This document shows positions 8,569 through 19,900 of a DNA stretch of 41,484 bases, one piece after another (within the stretch, counting starts at the first letter, position 1; each line of letters opens with the position of its first letter). The position numbers and the translations under genes were made by a program. Source of the DNA: Caldilineaceae bacterium (GTDB taxonomy: Bacteria; Chloroflexota; Anaerolineae; Caldilineales; Caldilineaceae); NCBI GenBank assembly GCA_022842065.1, contig JALHQH010000078.1:1-41484 (forward strand), in the 5' to 3' direction. The notes under the pieces were generated by a model. That model was not told the DNA's origin. It did not search any database and saw only the letters and a program-made list of their open reading frames with translations.

Positions 8569-9660
8569 ATGACTGCTCACTCCGCGCTGGCCCAAGCCGA
8601 AGATCAAGCCGAAGATCAAACCAGTGTGCGTTTGACCATACGGTTCTTTGGGACCGTTCAGTTACACCTGAATGGGCGCGATCTAACCAAAGAAATCGGT
8701 GCGAAACCATTAGCCCTGCTCGCTTATCTGGCGGTGGCGGCGCCGCGACCGGTTGCCCGCACCCAGCTCGCCGGGTTACTCTGGCCCGACAAAACCGAAG
8801 AGACGGCCCGCTATCGGCTGCGCCATCTGCTCTGGGAGTTACGCCGCCAGTTGGGCAAAGCGCATCTACACGCGGATGATGAAGATTGCCGATTAGGTGG
8901 CGCAGGGCTCTGGGTTGATGTCATTGCCTTCCAAGCCGGTATCACCCAATTAGGCCTGGATCAGCCACAGGTGCCGGTGAGCGATGTCCACGCCACGCAG
9001 CAGTTGGTTGACCTCTATCAAGGTGATTTTTTCGGGCGGCTGAAGGTGCGCGAGGCACCGCTCTTTGAAGAGTGGGTACTGGTCGCCCAGGAGCGCTTTC
9101 AGTTATGCTATCAACAACTGCTTGATCGGCTGGCCCAAGCCCAGCTGGCAACTGGGGACGAACAGGGCGCAACCCAAACGCTGCGCCGGCTGGTTGCAGC
9201 CGATCCCTTGCGCGAACAGAGCTATCGGGCGCTGATGCTGACCTATGCGCGGCTAGGTGATCGGGCCGCTGCGCTGTATCTGTATACCCAGTGCAAGCTG
9301 CGCCTGGCCAGCGAATTAGGGGTACCGCCCGATCCGGAGACCACTGCGTTGCAGCAACAAATTGCCAGCCGGCCATTGGACAACAAAGCGCCGGATCTAG
9401 CGCGCGCGCTCCAGCACTTGCACGCCGGCCACTATAACGAGGCCCTGGCCAGCTGTGATATCGCAGAAGCAGTTGCCATCACCCCCAATACCCGCCATGC
9501 CATTACCTTGCTGCGCGCCGAGATTGCCCTTACCCGCGGCGATCCAGCCACGGCACACCGGCTAATCCAAACGGTCCGCCAAGCGCTGCACCCGTTGCAG
9601 AAAGTAGACCAGGCGATAGATCAGGCGCATCATCCACCGATCGATGGCCAAGAGAAGTAG
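8569..9660 (+). CDS. Stand-alone SARP-family transcriptional regulator (BTAD)
   Basis: This 363-residue protein has the SARP layout: an OmpR-like winged helix (about 20-110; IRFFGTVQLHLNGR, LLAYLAV, LAGLLWPD, YRLRHLLWELRRQLG), then a BTAD helical domain (about 115-265; VDLYQGDFF, FEEWVLVAQERF, LMLTYARLGDRAAAL), then a short TPR-like tail (ARALQHLHAGHYNEALA). Unlike the two giant regulators it has no ATPase or WD40 part. SARPs are known activators binding direct repeats upstream of the -10 box. The octamer promoters around it are the obvious candidate targets. ATG 8569 was preferred to a GTG two codons upstream (8563); neither has a strong ribosome-binding site. A 12-bp direct duplication near 8588-8611 gives AEDQAEDQ at the N-terminus. 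Confidence 0.92.
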   Translation: MTAHSALAQAEDQAEDQTSVRLTIRFFGTVQLHLNGRDLTKEIGAKPLALLAYLAVAAPRPVARTQLAGLLWPDKTEETARYRLRHLLWELRRQLGKAHLHADDEDCRLGGAGLWVDVIAFQAGITQLGLDQPQVPVSDVHATQQLVDLYQGDFFGRLKVREAPLFEEWVLVAQERFQLCYQQLLDRLAQAQLATGDEQGATQTLRRLVAADPLREQSYRALMLTYARLGDRAAALYLYTQCKLRLASELGVPPDPETTALQQQIASRPLDNKAPDLARALQHLHAGHYNEALASCDIAEAVAITPNTRHAITLLRAEIALTRGDPATAHRLIQTVRQALHPLQKVDQAIDQAHHPPIDGQEK

Positions 9661-9722
9661 GGCTGTAGCAGTTCGCGTCCGTTAGCGATTTAGCACAATT
9701 GCCAAGGCCAGTAAACGCGCCG

Positions 9723-9768
9723 GGACACGCGCAAGGACACGCGCAAGGACACGCCGCACCGCGATACT
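9723..9768 (+). promoter_or_regulatory. 12-bp direct repeats upstream of the membrane small gene, possible operator
   Basis: GGACACGCGCAA occurs twice in tandem (9723-9746), followed by a partial third copy, GGACACGC (9747-9754). Eight bases later lies GATACT (9763-9768), a possible -10 box, and the gene starts at 9797. The layout resembles the octamer promoters, but both the repeat sequence and the 12-bp period differ, so assignment to a SARP is weak. Confidence 0.35.
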
Positions 9769-9796
9769 GGGTTTATCAATCAGCAGATCGAGATAA

Positions 9797-10300
9797 ATGA
9801 TGAATCAACCAAACCTTCCAACTGATGCAACAACCCAATCATTTGTGCTACGCCTGTGGCAAGCCGCGCCTGGGCAGTGGCGCGGCACCATTCGCCACGT
9901 CCAGAGTGATGCGCGGATGGCCTTTCTGCAGCTGGATCAGGCCATCCACTGGATCGAACGCTATCTGGCCGCCGATCAACCCACGGCGGCGCAGCCGGAT
10001 CCGCGCCGTGGACCGCAGGTCGCACACAACGCGGTCACCGCACGCTGGCGGCGCGTCAGCCCGCGGATCGCGCACTGGTGGGCAACACGACCCCGTTTTG
10101 TGCGGCCTGGGTTAGCGCTGGCCAGCGGGCTTGCGCTGTTGGCACTCGTTGTCACGCTGTCACCAACAACACCAGCAGCCCTAGCCGGAGCAACGATCGA
10201 TAGCAATACTGGTAGCAATGAGTTGGCACCATTCCTGCTGGGGCTGGTCGTCGGCGGGGGGCTTGTGGCCATCTGGTGGCAGAGCACAGTCAAACGGTAA
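9797..10300 (+). CDS. Small-domain protein with two C-terminal membrane helices (167 aa)
   Basis: The family is not recognised. Residues 14-58 carry the small domain shared by four proteins here (SFVLRLWQ, QWRGTIRHVQSD, LDQAIHWIERYL), closest to the product of 10521-10745. A basic Pro/Arg linker (60-103) follows, then two hydrophobic segments at about 104-122 (LALASGLALLALVVTL) and 145-161 (FLLGLVVGGGLVAIWW). With the basic linker inside, the N-terminal domain would be cytoplasmic and a short loop of about 20 residues would face outward. There is a second ATG at 9800. It lies between the SARP gene and the third small gene on the same strand. The fusion suggests that the small domain can work at the membrane, perhaps alongside the giant membrane-anchored proteins; that is inference. 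Confidence 0.8.
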   Translation: MMNQPNLPTDATTQSFVLRLWQAAPGQWRGTIRHVQSDARMAFLQLDQAIHWIERYLAADQPTAAQPDPRRGPQVAHNAVTARWRRVSPRIAHWWATRPRFVRPGLALASGLALLALVVTLSPTTPAALAGATIDSNTGSNELAPFLLGLVVGGGLVAIWWQSTVKR

Positions 10301-10401
10301 ATTTCACGCATTTGCGCGCGGGGTGGTTGTGGTAGCATAGCTTGCCCATGTTTCACCCTTCTCATGGCGGTAGTGGGTCACTAACACGATCCAAGATCGG
10401 C

Positions 10402-10456
10402 CAGTGATTACTCAGTGACATATCCAGTGACACGCTCAGTGACACGCTCAGACTTC
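10402..10456 (+). repeat. CAGTGACACGCT direct-repeat array upstream of the third small gene
   Basis: CAGTGATT, CAGTGACA, CAGTGACA, CAGTGACA and CAGACTTC begin at 10402, 10413, 10425, 10437 and 10449, with periods 11, 12, 12 and 12. CATAAT (10456-10461) and TATCAT (10467-10472) downstream could be -10 boxes before the gene at 10521. It may be an operator, or a single-arm relative of the GTGAC octamer elements. I cannot decide between these. Confidence 0.5.
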
Positions 10457-10520
10457 ATAATGGGGCTATCATCAAGTTTATCAATGAGCGGCCCTAACAA
10501 TGAATAGCGTGAGATGAACA

Positions 10521-10745
10521 ATGAATCAAGCAGAACTTTCAAATACGAACGATGGCGATATGACCACCGCAGCCCATTCCTTTTTGTTATGTCTATGGTC
10601 AACCACGCCCACACAGTGGCAGGGGACGGTCCGCCACCTCGAAAGCGACGCCCACTTGGCCTTTGTGAATCTTGAGCAGGCAATCCAATGGATCGAAGAG
10701 CATTTGACCCCCACGCACCTGACCGCACACCGCAACGGCAAGTAG
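10521..10745 (+). CDS. Small protein with shared RLW...WRGT domain (74 aa)
   Basis: Not recognised by function. Residues 20-63 match the small domain of the product of 9797-10300 closely (HSFLLCLW, QWQGTVRHLESDAH, LEQAIQWIEEHL), so the two genes look like a recent duplication, one with and one without membrane helices. There is no signal peptide and the C-terminus is short and basic. It starts at ATG 10521 and ends 168 bases before the giant secreted gene, which has its own promoter. The RLW...WRGT core suggests a compact helix-strand unit that could bind a partner protein. That role is a guess. Confidence 0.75.
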   Translation: MNQAELSNTNDGDMTTAAHSFLLCLWSTTPTQWQGTVRHLESDAHLAFVNLEQAIQWIEEHLTPTHLTAHRNGK

Positions 10746-10789
10746 GACAACAACGTTAAATTCGCTAATGGAGCAGGATATCGAGAGAG

Positions 10790-10855
10790 TTGAAACGCTT
10801 TTGTAACGGTAGCAACACAGCTTGTAACGATTTTGAAATGGACGCATGTTAGGCT
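10790..10855 (+). promoter_or_regulatory. SARP-type operator/promoter B of the giant secreted gene
   Basis: Four direct octamers: TTGAAACG (10790), TTGTAACG (10801), TTGTAACG (10822) and TTGAAATG (10833). Distances are 11, 21 and 11 bp. The last ends at 10840 and after 9 bp comes TAGGCT (10850-10855). Architecture and sequence match promoter A almost exactly, including a shared 13-base stretch, GATTTTGAAATGG. Transcription would start near 10862, about 50 bases before the GTG start at 10914. Confidence 0.75.
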
Positions 10856-10913
10856 GGGGCCATTCTGCCCAGATGACCGCATAAGCCCAAACCACTTCAA
10901 AAAGGAAACAACT

Positions 10914-13900
10914 GTGTACTTACCATCTGCTCGTCGGCTTTGGCCCCTGGTCCTCATTATTCTTGTTTGTACCCTGCTTTGTGGGCTGCCGGTATTGCGA
11001 CCGGCAGCCGTGTCATTCGCCAGCGCTCGCCCCGCCGATCCGGTGACGGCGGCCTGGGAAAAGGCGCGTGCCGCCGGCTCCTATCATTTCAGCAGCGACG
11101 TAACCCAAGTTACCGTGCCCGTGGCCAAGGTGACCAATGTGGGGCGGAGCAGCCGCACCGAACAATTGCACCTGGCAGGCCAGAGCGATCTGCGCGCGCA
11201 GCGGCTGGAGATGCAGCTCTGGTCCGACGGCGGTAGTGTGCTGCAAGCGGATGGCGTCGCCATCAAAGTTGAGAACGGCAAGAGCTTTGCCCGGCGCGGG
11301 GCCGGTGAATGGCAGGAAGCCGCAGGGTTTGCCGATGCCATCGCCCCCCAAGGTGACTTTCTGGCCTATCTGCAGGCGGTCCGTGACATCAAGGCCCATG
11401 CCCCCGAAGAACGGGCCGGCCTGGCCTTGACCCGCTACAGCTTCACCATCGACGGCCCAACCTTCGCTGCCTATGTACGCGACCAGATGACAGCTGCGCT
11501 GCGCGCCAAGGGTGAACTGCCCACCGGCATCAATTTGACAACGCCCGCGTACTACAGTGAGATGACCGGTGATGGCGAGTTATGGGTGGGCGAAAATGGC
11601 CTGCCGCTGCGCCAGATCCTCAACCTCAACTTTCCCGAACAGCGTGAGCAGACGATCCATGCCCAAATTGTGGTCAACTTTACACGTTTTGGCACCCCTG
11701 AATTAAGCGCTTGGCATTACTTGCGCAGCGCTGATCTGGGCGGCTTGCTGACCATCTGGCCTGGCACTTTGCCTGAGCTGACCCCTATCGGCCTACTGCT
11801 GACCTTGGTCACTTTTGCCGGATTCGTTGTCTATTACCGACGTTCGCGCGTGGTCTATGTCGGCCTGGTCGCGGCTCTCATTCTCAGCTTGGTCATTGGC
11901 CCACTCCTGACGACGCTCCAACTGGACGCCTTCTTTGCCGCCCAGCAGGCCAAAGCGACCGCGCAGGACGAACAGCAAGCCGTTGCCGAAGCCACCCAAG
12001 CAGCCTATGCTGACTTTGGCCAACCAGAGTTCAATCCGCAGGTCAACCCATTGGCGGCCACAGCCGACGACACCGGTAACATGCAACTCGCCACTCGCCA
12101 CAGCGCGTCCCACCCACGTACTACAGATCGCGCCGCCGCACAGTCCCCCGCCCGCCAAAGCACCGATACAGGCACCGATACCGACAACGACGGCCTGAGC
12201 GACTTTACCGAGGCGCGCGTCGGCACAGACATCACCCTGGCCGACAGCGATGAGGATGGTCTTACCGATGCCCAAGAAGTGAATGGCTTTACATTCAGTG
12301 GGCAAAGTTGGTATTTGGACCCACGCAGCCTGGATAGCAACAACGACGGCGTCGGCGACGGCCAGGAGTGGAGCAACGACGGCAATAATCAGCCCGACGA
12401 CACCGATAGTGATAGTCTGCCCGATCTCTTTGACCCAGACAATGACAATGACGGTGTGCCCGATCGCCAAGACCTAGCGCCCTTTACAGCCAGCACAACG
12501 GGGACACCCTTTGGCGAAAACAACCCCTTCAAACTGAAGATCGACAACCTGACCGCCGGCAAAGCAACCCTGGTTGATCTGCAAGTGCGCCCCATCAATG
12601 TCAAGCATCTCTGGTTTGCGCTCAATGTGCTGGATTGGCCACAGAATGACAACGCCGGACAGGTGCAGGATATAGACGGCAAAACTTACGCCGATCTGGC
12701 CGCGGCGGCTGGACGTACAGCCGCCGCCAACGAAGCGGCCGGCGATCTAAAGCTGATCCCGATGTTAGAGATTCGCTTGCCTGCCAACAGCGCCAATCTG
12801 CCATCGCAGAGCGAACTAACCGCCTACAATATCAGCGTCAGCAATCTGAGCAGTGACGGTAGCCAAAAGGTGGCCTATGTGCCGCTCAGCATCATTACGG
12901 ACGAAGCGACCGGGCAACGGGTGGCCTTTGGCGCACGCATGAAATATTTACCCACTGGCAGCTGGCCGACGCCACATGATGTGCGCTTGCTCTGGATGGT
13001 GCAAACACTCAACGACTTGCCCTGTGATCCCAAAGCGCCTAATGCGGCGGCGACTGGTTGTGCGGCCGATGGTTACATCCACAATACCGGCCAAGTGGTG
13101 CAGAGCTATTACGATAACTTTACACTGACCGGTCTCAATGTCAGTGAACAGCACAGTGCCAAGACCGCGCTGATCTACGAAGATCCAGCGATTGATCCAC
13201 AGCTGAACGACGACTTTTCGCTGGCCGCATTGACGTTGGGCTTAAACGAATCCTTCTTGGCCGGACGCGACCAAGACAACAATGGTCAGCGTGATGTGAC
13301 GGTCGACGATCTATTCGACCGTTTTGACTACACCCAGAATGGCGGGCTAAGCTCAGATCAACGCTGGGGGTTGGATGGTGCCCAAAATAATCTGCGCGTT
13401 GAAACGTATGACTACGCGACCTTTGATCAGGCCACGATCTTTACGGCGATGACCAGCACGGTGCAACTGTTGACCAGCCAGTTCGACGCGCGCTGGGCCA
13501 CGGATAATGCCCTCAAGCCGACCGTCGCCTATGCGTACGAACAACAATCGCGCAGCCTGGGGCTCGATGCAGTGCGCACCAGCAACAGTCCTGTCACCCT
13601 GAGCGGCACGGGCGTCACGATCAATATGCAGCCCGCCACACTTAATACCCAGGTGGGATTAAAGTGGACCCATTATTGCCGCGCCAACAGCAGTGCCCGT
13701 TGGGCGGCCTGTGCTGGGGATACCTATTGGAACGAACTGGAGAGCCGCCACGGTGCCACGCCGCTGCCGGATGATCCGTCCGGTGTGGATATTGCCAATG
13801 GCAGTAATGTGATCCTTCAGTTCTATAATCTGGCGCTTACCCAGGGTGCAAATCGTGTGGTCCAAATCGGCACGCAACTTGTCCCAGCCGGTTATACGGT

Positions 13901-16900
13901 CAAGAACGACACCCAAACAGCCGGTGATGTGCGCAACGCGTTCTCGATGGGCAGCGCCGGCGTCAAGGGCATCGCCAATGTGATTGTCATGAGTCGCTAT
14001 TTGAACAATCCGACGGTCAAGGCCCAGATCGGCGAAAAGGTGGTGAAATTTCTAGACGGCACCCTTTCGCGTCAAGCCCTGCGTGGGCTTAAAAACTTGC
14101 GCGCCACACCAGGGCAGGCAACGGTATTGGCGGTTGGCGTCGGCGCCGTCCTTACCGGGCTGGTCTTATTGAATCAGGCCGCCAGCGACAATTTTGAGGC
14201 ACGGGTGGCGCTGCAAGTCTTGATTGTGGGCGTGCAGAGCTTCTTTGCGCTAGTTGATCCAATCCTCACAATCGCGCGCTGGTCGAGGGAAGGTAATGCA
14301 GTGGCCACGATTTTGCGTGGCAGTTCCGAGGCGATCGGCGTCTCCCGCACGGCCAATGCGATTGGGGCCGTGCTCGCGATTTCCGTGGTCTGGGGCTTCT
14401 TTATCTACAGTGTCGCCAACAACGATATCTCGCCCAACACCATTGAATTTGACGCTGCGCTGGCCCAAACGATTGCCGCCACCATCTACATTATTTTATT
14501 GACCATCCTCTCTGCTACGGTTGTCGGCCTGATTTTGGTGGGTATCATCACGGTGATCGACGCGATCCTCACCGCAGTCTGCGAACTGGGGACCGACAGC
14601 CTGCGTGGTGGCGACGGGGCCTGCTTTACGATTGGCGGCTCGGTGGTCAAAGCGATTGCCGCCGCCTTCTATGATTACGGACTGCTGGTGCAGACTGGCA
14701 ACAGTGACCTGCTGGTGCCCGGTGCGCCCGCAACGCAACTGGCCGACGCCAGCAAGGGCTTTGTGGCGGGCAACGAGTTGGCGGTCACCATGCCGATCAC
14801 CAACCATGCGATCCAACGGAATGCCCTGGGCGATCTGGGCAACACTTTTGGCTATCTGATGGACGACAGCCCCCGCGACACGACCTTCAAATACACGCTG
14901 ACGCAACCTGGCCCAGTCGATATCAGCAACGTTCAGCGCGGCCAAACGACCTGGTCGAACTTTTATAACGCCACCTTTTCCCGTAGCTATGGTTGGCTGC
15001 GCGGTGCCTATGCCCTCACCACACCCGCGCCGGTAAGTGGCTTCAATCTACAACCCGGCTTGAACCGGGTCGCCCCCTTCTATCTCAATGTCGGCTATGC
15101 ACTGCCCGCCTATAGTTGCTGGAAAATTTGGACGCTCACAGGTAGCTTCCCCTTCTACAAGAAGATCCCCATTTGTGGCGAGCGCACTGTCACCGGCAAA
15201 AATTCGACGCTGGTCGACACCCTGCGCTACGACATCTTCCCGGCGACACTCGATGCCTTTATGGCGGTGGGTGCCAAGCCGGGTGGTGGGCAAGGCTTAA
15301 GCTGGGACGCGCACTTTGGCGCGCTAGATGACTTGGATGGCGACGGTCTACGTGCCGGCAACCGTGGCGGGCTGGACCCAGATGACAGCAAGATCGACAC
15401 CGACAATGATGGCCTGACTGACGCCTTTGAATTAGATCGACGCGCCGCCGGCCTCGCCTATTCACCGCTACAATGCGATAGCGACAACGACGGCCTGACC
15501 GATGGGCAGGAGGCGCAATTCGGTGCCAATCCGCTGCGGGCTGATACCGACAACGATGGGCTAAAAGACAGCGAGGAAGTCTGGCATCAGATCTATACCA
15601 CCAGCACATGCCAGCCGACCACCAACTGGGGCGGTGGCTGGACTGTGACAATCAATGCGGCCACGCCCTTTACCGTGCGCGTCACCGCCGACCCGGCCGC
15701 GAATGACACCGATAACGATGGCATCAGCGACCTGGCAGAACGGCAACTGGCGGCGCAACTGGATAGCCAGCAGCGCCCCTACCATCCGGGCGTCGCCAAC
15801 ACACCGCCACTGGCTATATACACCACAGCCGACAAACGTTTTGTGGCCCCCGGCCAGAGCTTACTCTACACCACCACCGTGGTCGCCAATCAGCCAATGG
15901 CCCCCGGTGTGCTCGATGTGATGGCTCCCCCCCAGTTGGGCAGTGTACAGGCTGCTTATGGGCTCAATTTTAATCCAGCCGCCACCAGTTCACAGACGGT
16001 GACACACCAGACCGCACTGACGGCGCAGCCCGGCCTCACAAGTCAGCGCGTCGCGCTCATGAGCACCGTCCGCACGCGCCTCGCGCCCACTGGCCCGGCG
16101 ACGTTGAGTTGGGACCCCATTGTGCTCAATGCGCTGGGCACGCCAACGCAGCCGCTCCGCTTTATGGCGGTGGCTGCCACTGGGCGCAACCAGCCCGACA
16201 GCTATCTGATGACCATGCTAAACGCCAATAGCGATTCGCTCCCCGTGGGCTCGCTCACCGCCAATGCCATTCCTAGCGGGGCGGCGAACACGATCTATGC
16301 CACGGATACAACCTCATTCGTCAACACCGCAACCCTACAAGATGTGGCCTGTAACGCCAGCGGGGTCTGCTTTGTCACTTGGGGTGAATTAGCCAACATT
16401 GCGTTTGGCTTTATTATACGGTTACGGGGCGCGATTGTTGGGCCAGATGGGCAAGTACAGAACACCTTTTTGGTGAGCCAGTTCCCTGCGTTCCGCCCGG
16501 CGGTCGCCAGTGACGGTGTTAACTTTGTGGTTGCCTTTGAATCGCTGAATAACACTGGCACGATCACTTCGATTGCTTTTGCTAAGTATGATAGCGCTGG
16601 CAACCAACTTAGTTTAACCTCGAATGTGGTGGAAAATCCACGGGTGGCTGCCGCCACCGAAGCCTCGATTGGCCTCGATCTGCTCTGGATCGGTGATCGC
16701 TATCGCCTGGCCTGGAAGTTTATACGGCCACAGATCTTCTCCCCTCACCCGTCGATCTATGTCGCTAACGTGAATGCGAATGGCGCGTTACAAGGCACCA
16801 TTGACAATGTGGTGGGACAAGATGCCGCGAATGGTGCGGCCGCCACTCCTGCGCTGGCCTATGATCCGGTGAACAACCGCACCCTGCTTTTGTTCCAGTG

Positions 16901-19900
16901 GGCAAATACCGAGGTGCACCGCGTCCTCTTTGCCGGTTCAAGTCTAACGCCGGTATTAAACGAGAATATTCTAGGCCGGAATGAAGGCGGTGCCGCGTTG
17001 GTCAGTGGTAACCGCCCCCTCGTGGCCTACAACTCGCTGCGCAATGGGTGGCTGATCGGCACGAGCGGCGGCTCACAGTCCAGAGCCATGCTCTGGCAAC
17101 CTGATCTTTCCGCCCGTCTGCTGGCGGATACGGTGCGCACCGATGCCAGCTTGCCGCTGCTCCACAACGGCAATTCCGGCGGGTTGGCCTGCCCGGCAAC
17201 CATTGCGCCACCGCTGATCGATCTGCGTTTTGAAGAACTACCGGGCGCGGCCACCTTTAACGATAGTTCGGGACGGAACAACCATGCCACCTGCGCCAAC
17301 TGTCCCACGGCTGCCACGGCGGGCGCGGTTGATGCCGGTGGGAATGCCATTGGCACCCCTGCTTCGGACTATGCGGTCACCTTCAATGGCGACTTTAGCC
17401 AAGGGCTCTTCCTCCCGACGCCGGTGCAGAATAGCTTCAGTGTGGCCTTTTGGTATAAGTCATCCCCGTCGTCGAATCTGGACTCACTCTGGATCGACGA
17501 CGGTGGACAGGCGTTCTGGAGCTTTAATGTCTTCGGGCAGTACGTCGAATTTCGGACCGGCGCGACCGCCTTCCGCGCCAACGTCAATCTGAACGATGAC
17601 GCCTGGCACTTTGTGGTGGCCACGCGTGACGATGCGACTGGGCAAGGCGCGATCTATCTGGATGGCAATCCCACCCCAGCCGCAACCCTCGCCAACTTCA
17701 GTGTCCCTGGCCAGCGCTCGCCCCTGTTGCTGCGCAGTCGGCGGGTTGCCGGCGTTGACGAGTTCAAGCTCTACCCGTATGCACTCACACCGCGCCAGAT
17801 TCAGGTGATCTACAACGGCACCGATCAGGCGTACTGTACAGTTGCCCAACCCATTTCCAATGTGCCAAACTGGTATAAGCTTAACGTAACGCAGAGCGAT
17901 CCGCGCGGCGGCAAAATTACCGCCAGTGGCAGCCTGACTATTACCATCGACGCCGACAAGCCGACCTCGACCTTTGGCGGGTTGGTCCACAACCAGTATA
18001 TTCGTGGCAACACCATTCACACCATTGGTGGCAACGCCACTGACACCGGCGCTGGGGTGGCAAGCGTGGAAGTCAAAGTCAACGACGGTAACTTCCAGCC
18101 TGCCAGCGGCGCGGCGACCTGGGCTTACAATCTCGCCGTCACCGAAGGTGCGTACACGCTGCAAAGCCGCGCCACGGATGGCGTCGGCAATGTGGAGACG
18201 CCGGCGGCCGCGATCACAGTCAATGCGGATGGCACGGCACCCAATGTCACCCTAAATGCCCTGCCGACCATGCCGATCCTACCCACTCGCAACGCCTTCA
18301 ATCAGTGGCTCACCCCAATCAGCGGCACCGCGGTGGACCCAACCAGCGGTGGCGGTGCCAGTGGCCTGCCCGCCACTGGCGTGGAAGTCTTCTTGCAAGG
18401 ACAAGGCGAGGCCATGGGCAACGGCTGGCAGACGGCCACACGCAGCGGCAATAGCTGGACGATTAACTATATCTTTGGTAATGCGCTGCCCGACCCGGCC
18501 GGGGTTTACACCGTCAGTGTGCGTGCGGTCGATAATGTGGGCAACCGCACAGCAGCGAATGGGGCCACGGGCATTTTACGGCTGGACGCTACCGCCCCCG
18601 CGGTTGCGCTCAGTGCGACTGACCTGGCCCGCGACCTGATCACCGACACGATCACAATCAGCGGTATTGTCACCGACACCGGGCCGATTGGGCAGTCCGC
18701 CGGTCTTGACAAGGTAGAAGTAACTTTCATCCCAGTCGAGAACATCGCTGCCCTGCCGGCGAATGCCACCCAGGCCCAGGCCGCTGCGCTCTTGACTCGC
18801 ACCTGGCTACCGGCCACCCTGACGCAGCGTGGCGCGGGCGTAACCACCACCACCTGGAGCCTGGCGATCCCGGCCGGGCTGGAGAACGAATATCAGATCG
18901 ACCTGCGGGCGACCGACCTGCTGGGCAACGTACAGATTTCGTCCAACGTCTGGCGCGGCGTTATCGATACACTGGCCCCGCGAGTGACGGTGGTTGGCAC
19001 GCGCAGCAGCACCACCTGGTTTAACCCGCAGACCGGCTTGCAGATGTATGGGTTAAACTTTACCTGCACCGCCACCGATCGCTATCTGGATGAGCCAAGT
19101 TTCTACTGTCCGGCCGGCGGTGCAATCCCCGTGCGCACCTTTGATAGCAACCCTACGTTGCAGACGCTCTTCCCCGATCGCACCATTCGCAACGGCTTGA
19201 CTGTCGTCGCCGCCTATTGGTTCCCCGATCCAAACGTGACGATCACCGTCAACGCCTGTGATGTCTATGGCCGCTGTGCCACCTTTGGCACGCCATTGAC
19301 GCCGGCTGTCAACGTCGCGACGGCTGCCGCTGCCGCTGCCGCCGCTGCACCGCAGGCCATTGTGGTCGCGCCGACGAAGGACAGCTTTGTCGCCGCCAAT
19401 GGTGCGCTCAATGTGACGGTAGCCGCCGAGGCTGGGGCCCTACTCAAGGAAGTGATCATCAGCCTCGATAATAATGTCGTACAGACCTTGACCTTTGCCC
19501 AAAATGAAAATGTGACACAAACGCTGCGCACGGTCAGCCTGACTGGCATCAGCGAAGGGCAACATACGTTGACCGCCCGGGCCACCGATTGGGCCAACGC
19601 CACGCAGAGCAGCGATTCCCCGGTTGTTTTCACCCTGGATACGCAAGCGCCCACCGTCACCATCGACCCCGCGACGCTGACCAACGCTGACAGCTGGGCA
19701 CCGGGCAGCGACATCTTGCGCTTCAACGGCACGGCCACGGACAATATTGGCCTGGCCGCCGTGCAAATTCGCGAGGGCAACAGCAACTTTGTCGATGTTG
19801 AATTTAGCAACGGCCTCTGGCAGACCGCCTTGCCGGTGACTGACCCCGAAGGGCGCACGCTGACCATTGCCGTACGCGCGATCGACCGCGCCGGCCGTGT

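Noticed and set aside
10833..10913. TTG start for the first giant protein
   Set aside because: The codon lies inside the octamer operator and upstream of the -10 box; GTG 10914 has a good ribosome-binding site and directly precedes the signal segment.
11793..12470. Minus-strand open frame of 225 codons within the first giant gene
   Set aside because: Its Val/Ile-rich repeats are the reverse reading of the TSP3 Asp-rich codons; the plus strand has clear domains.
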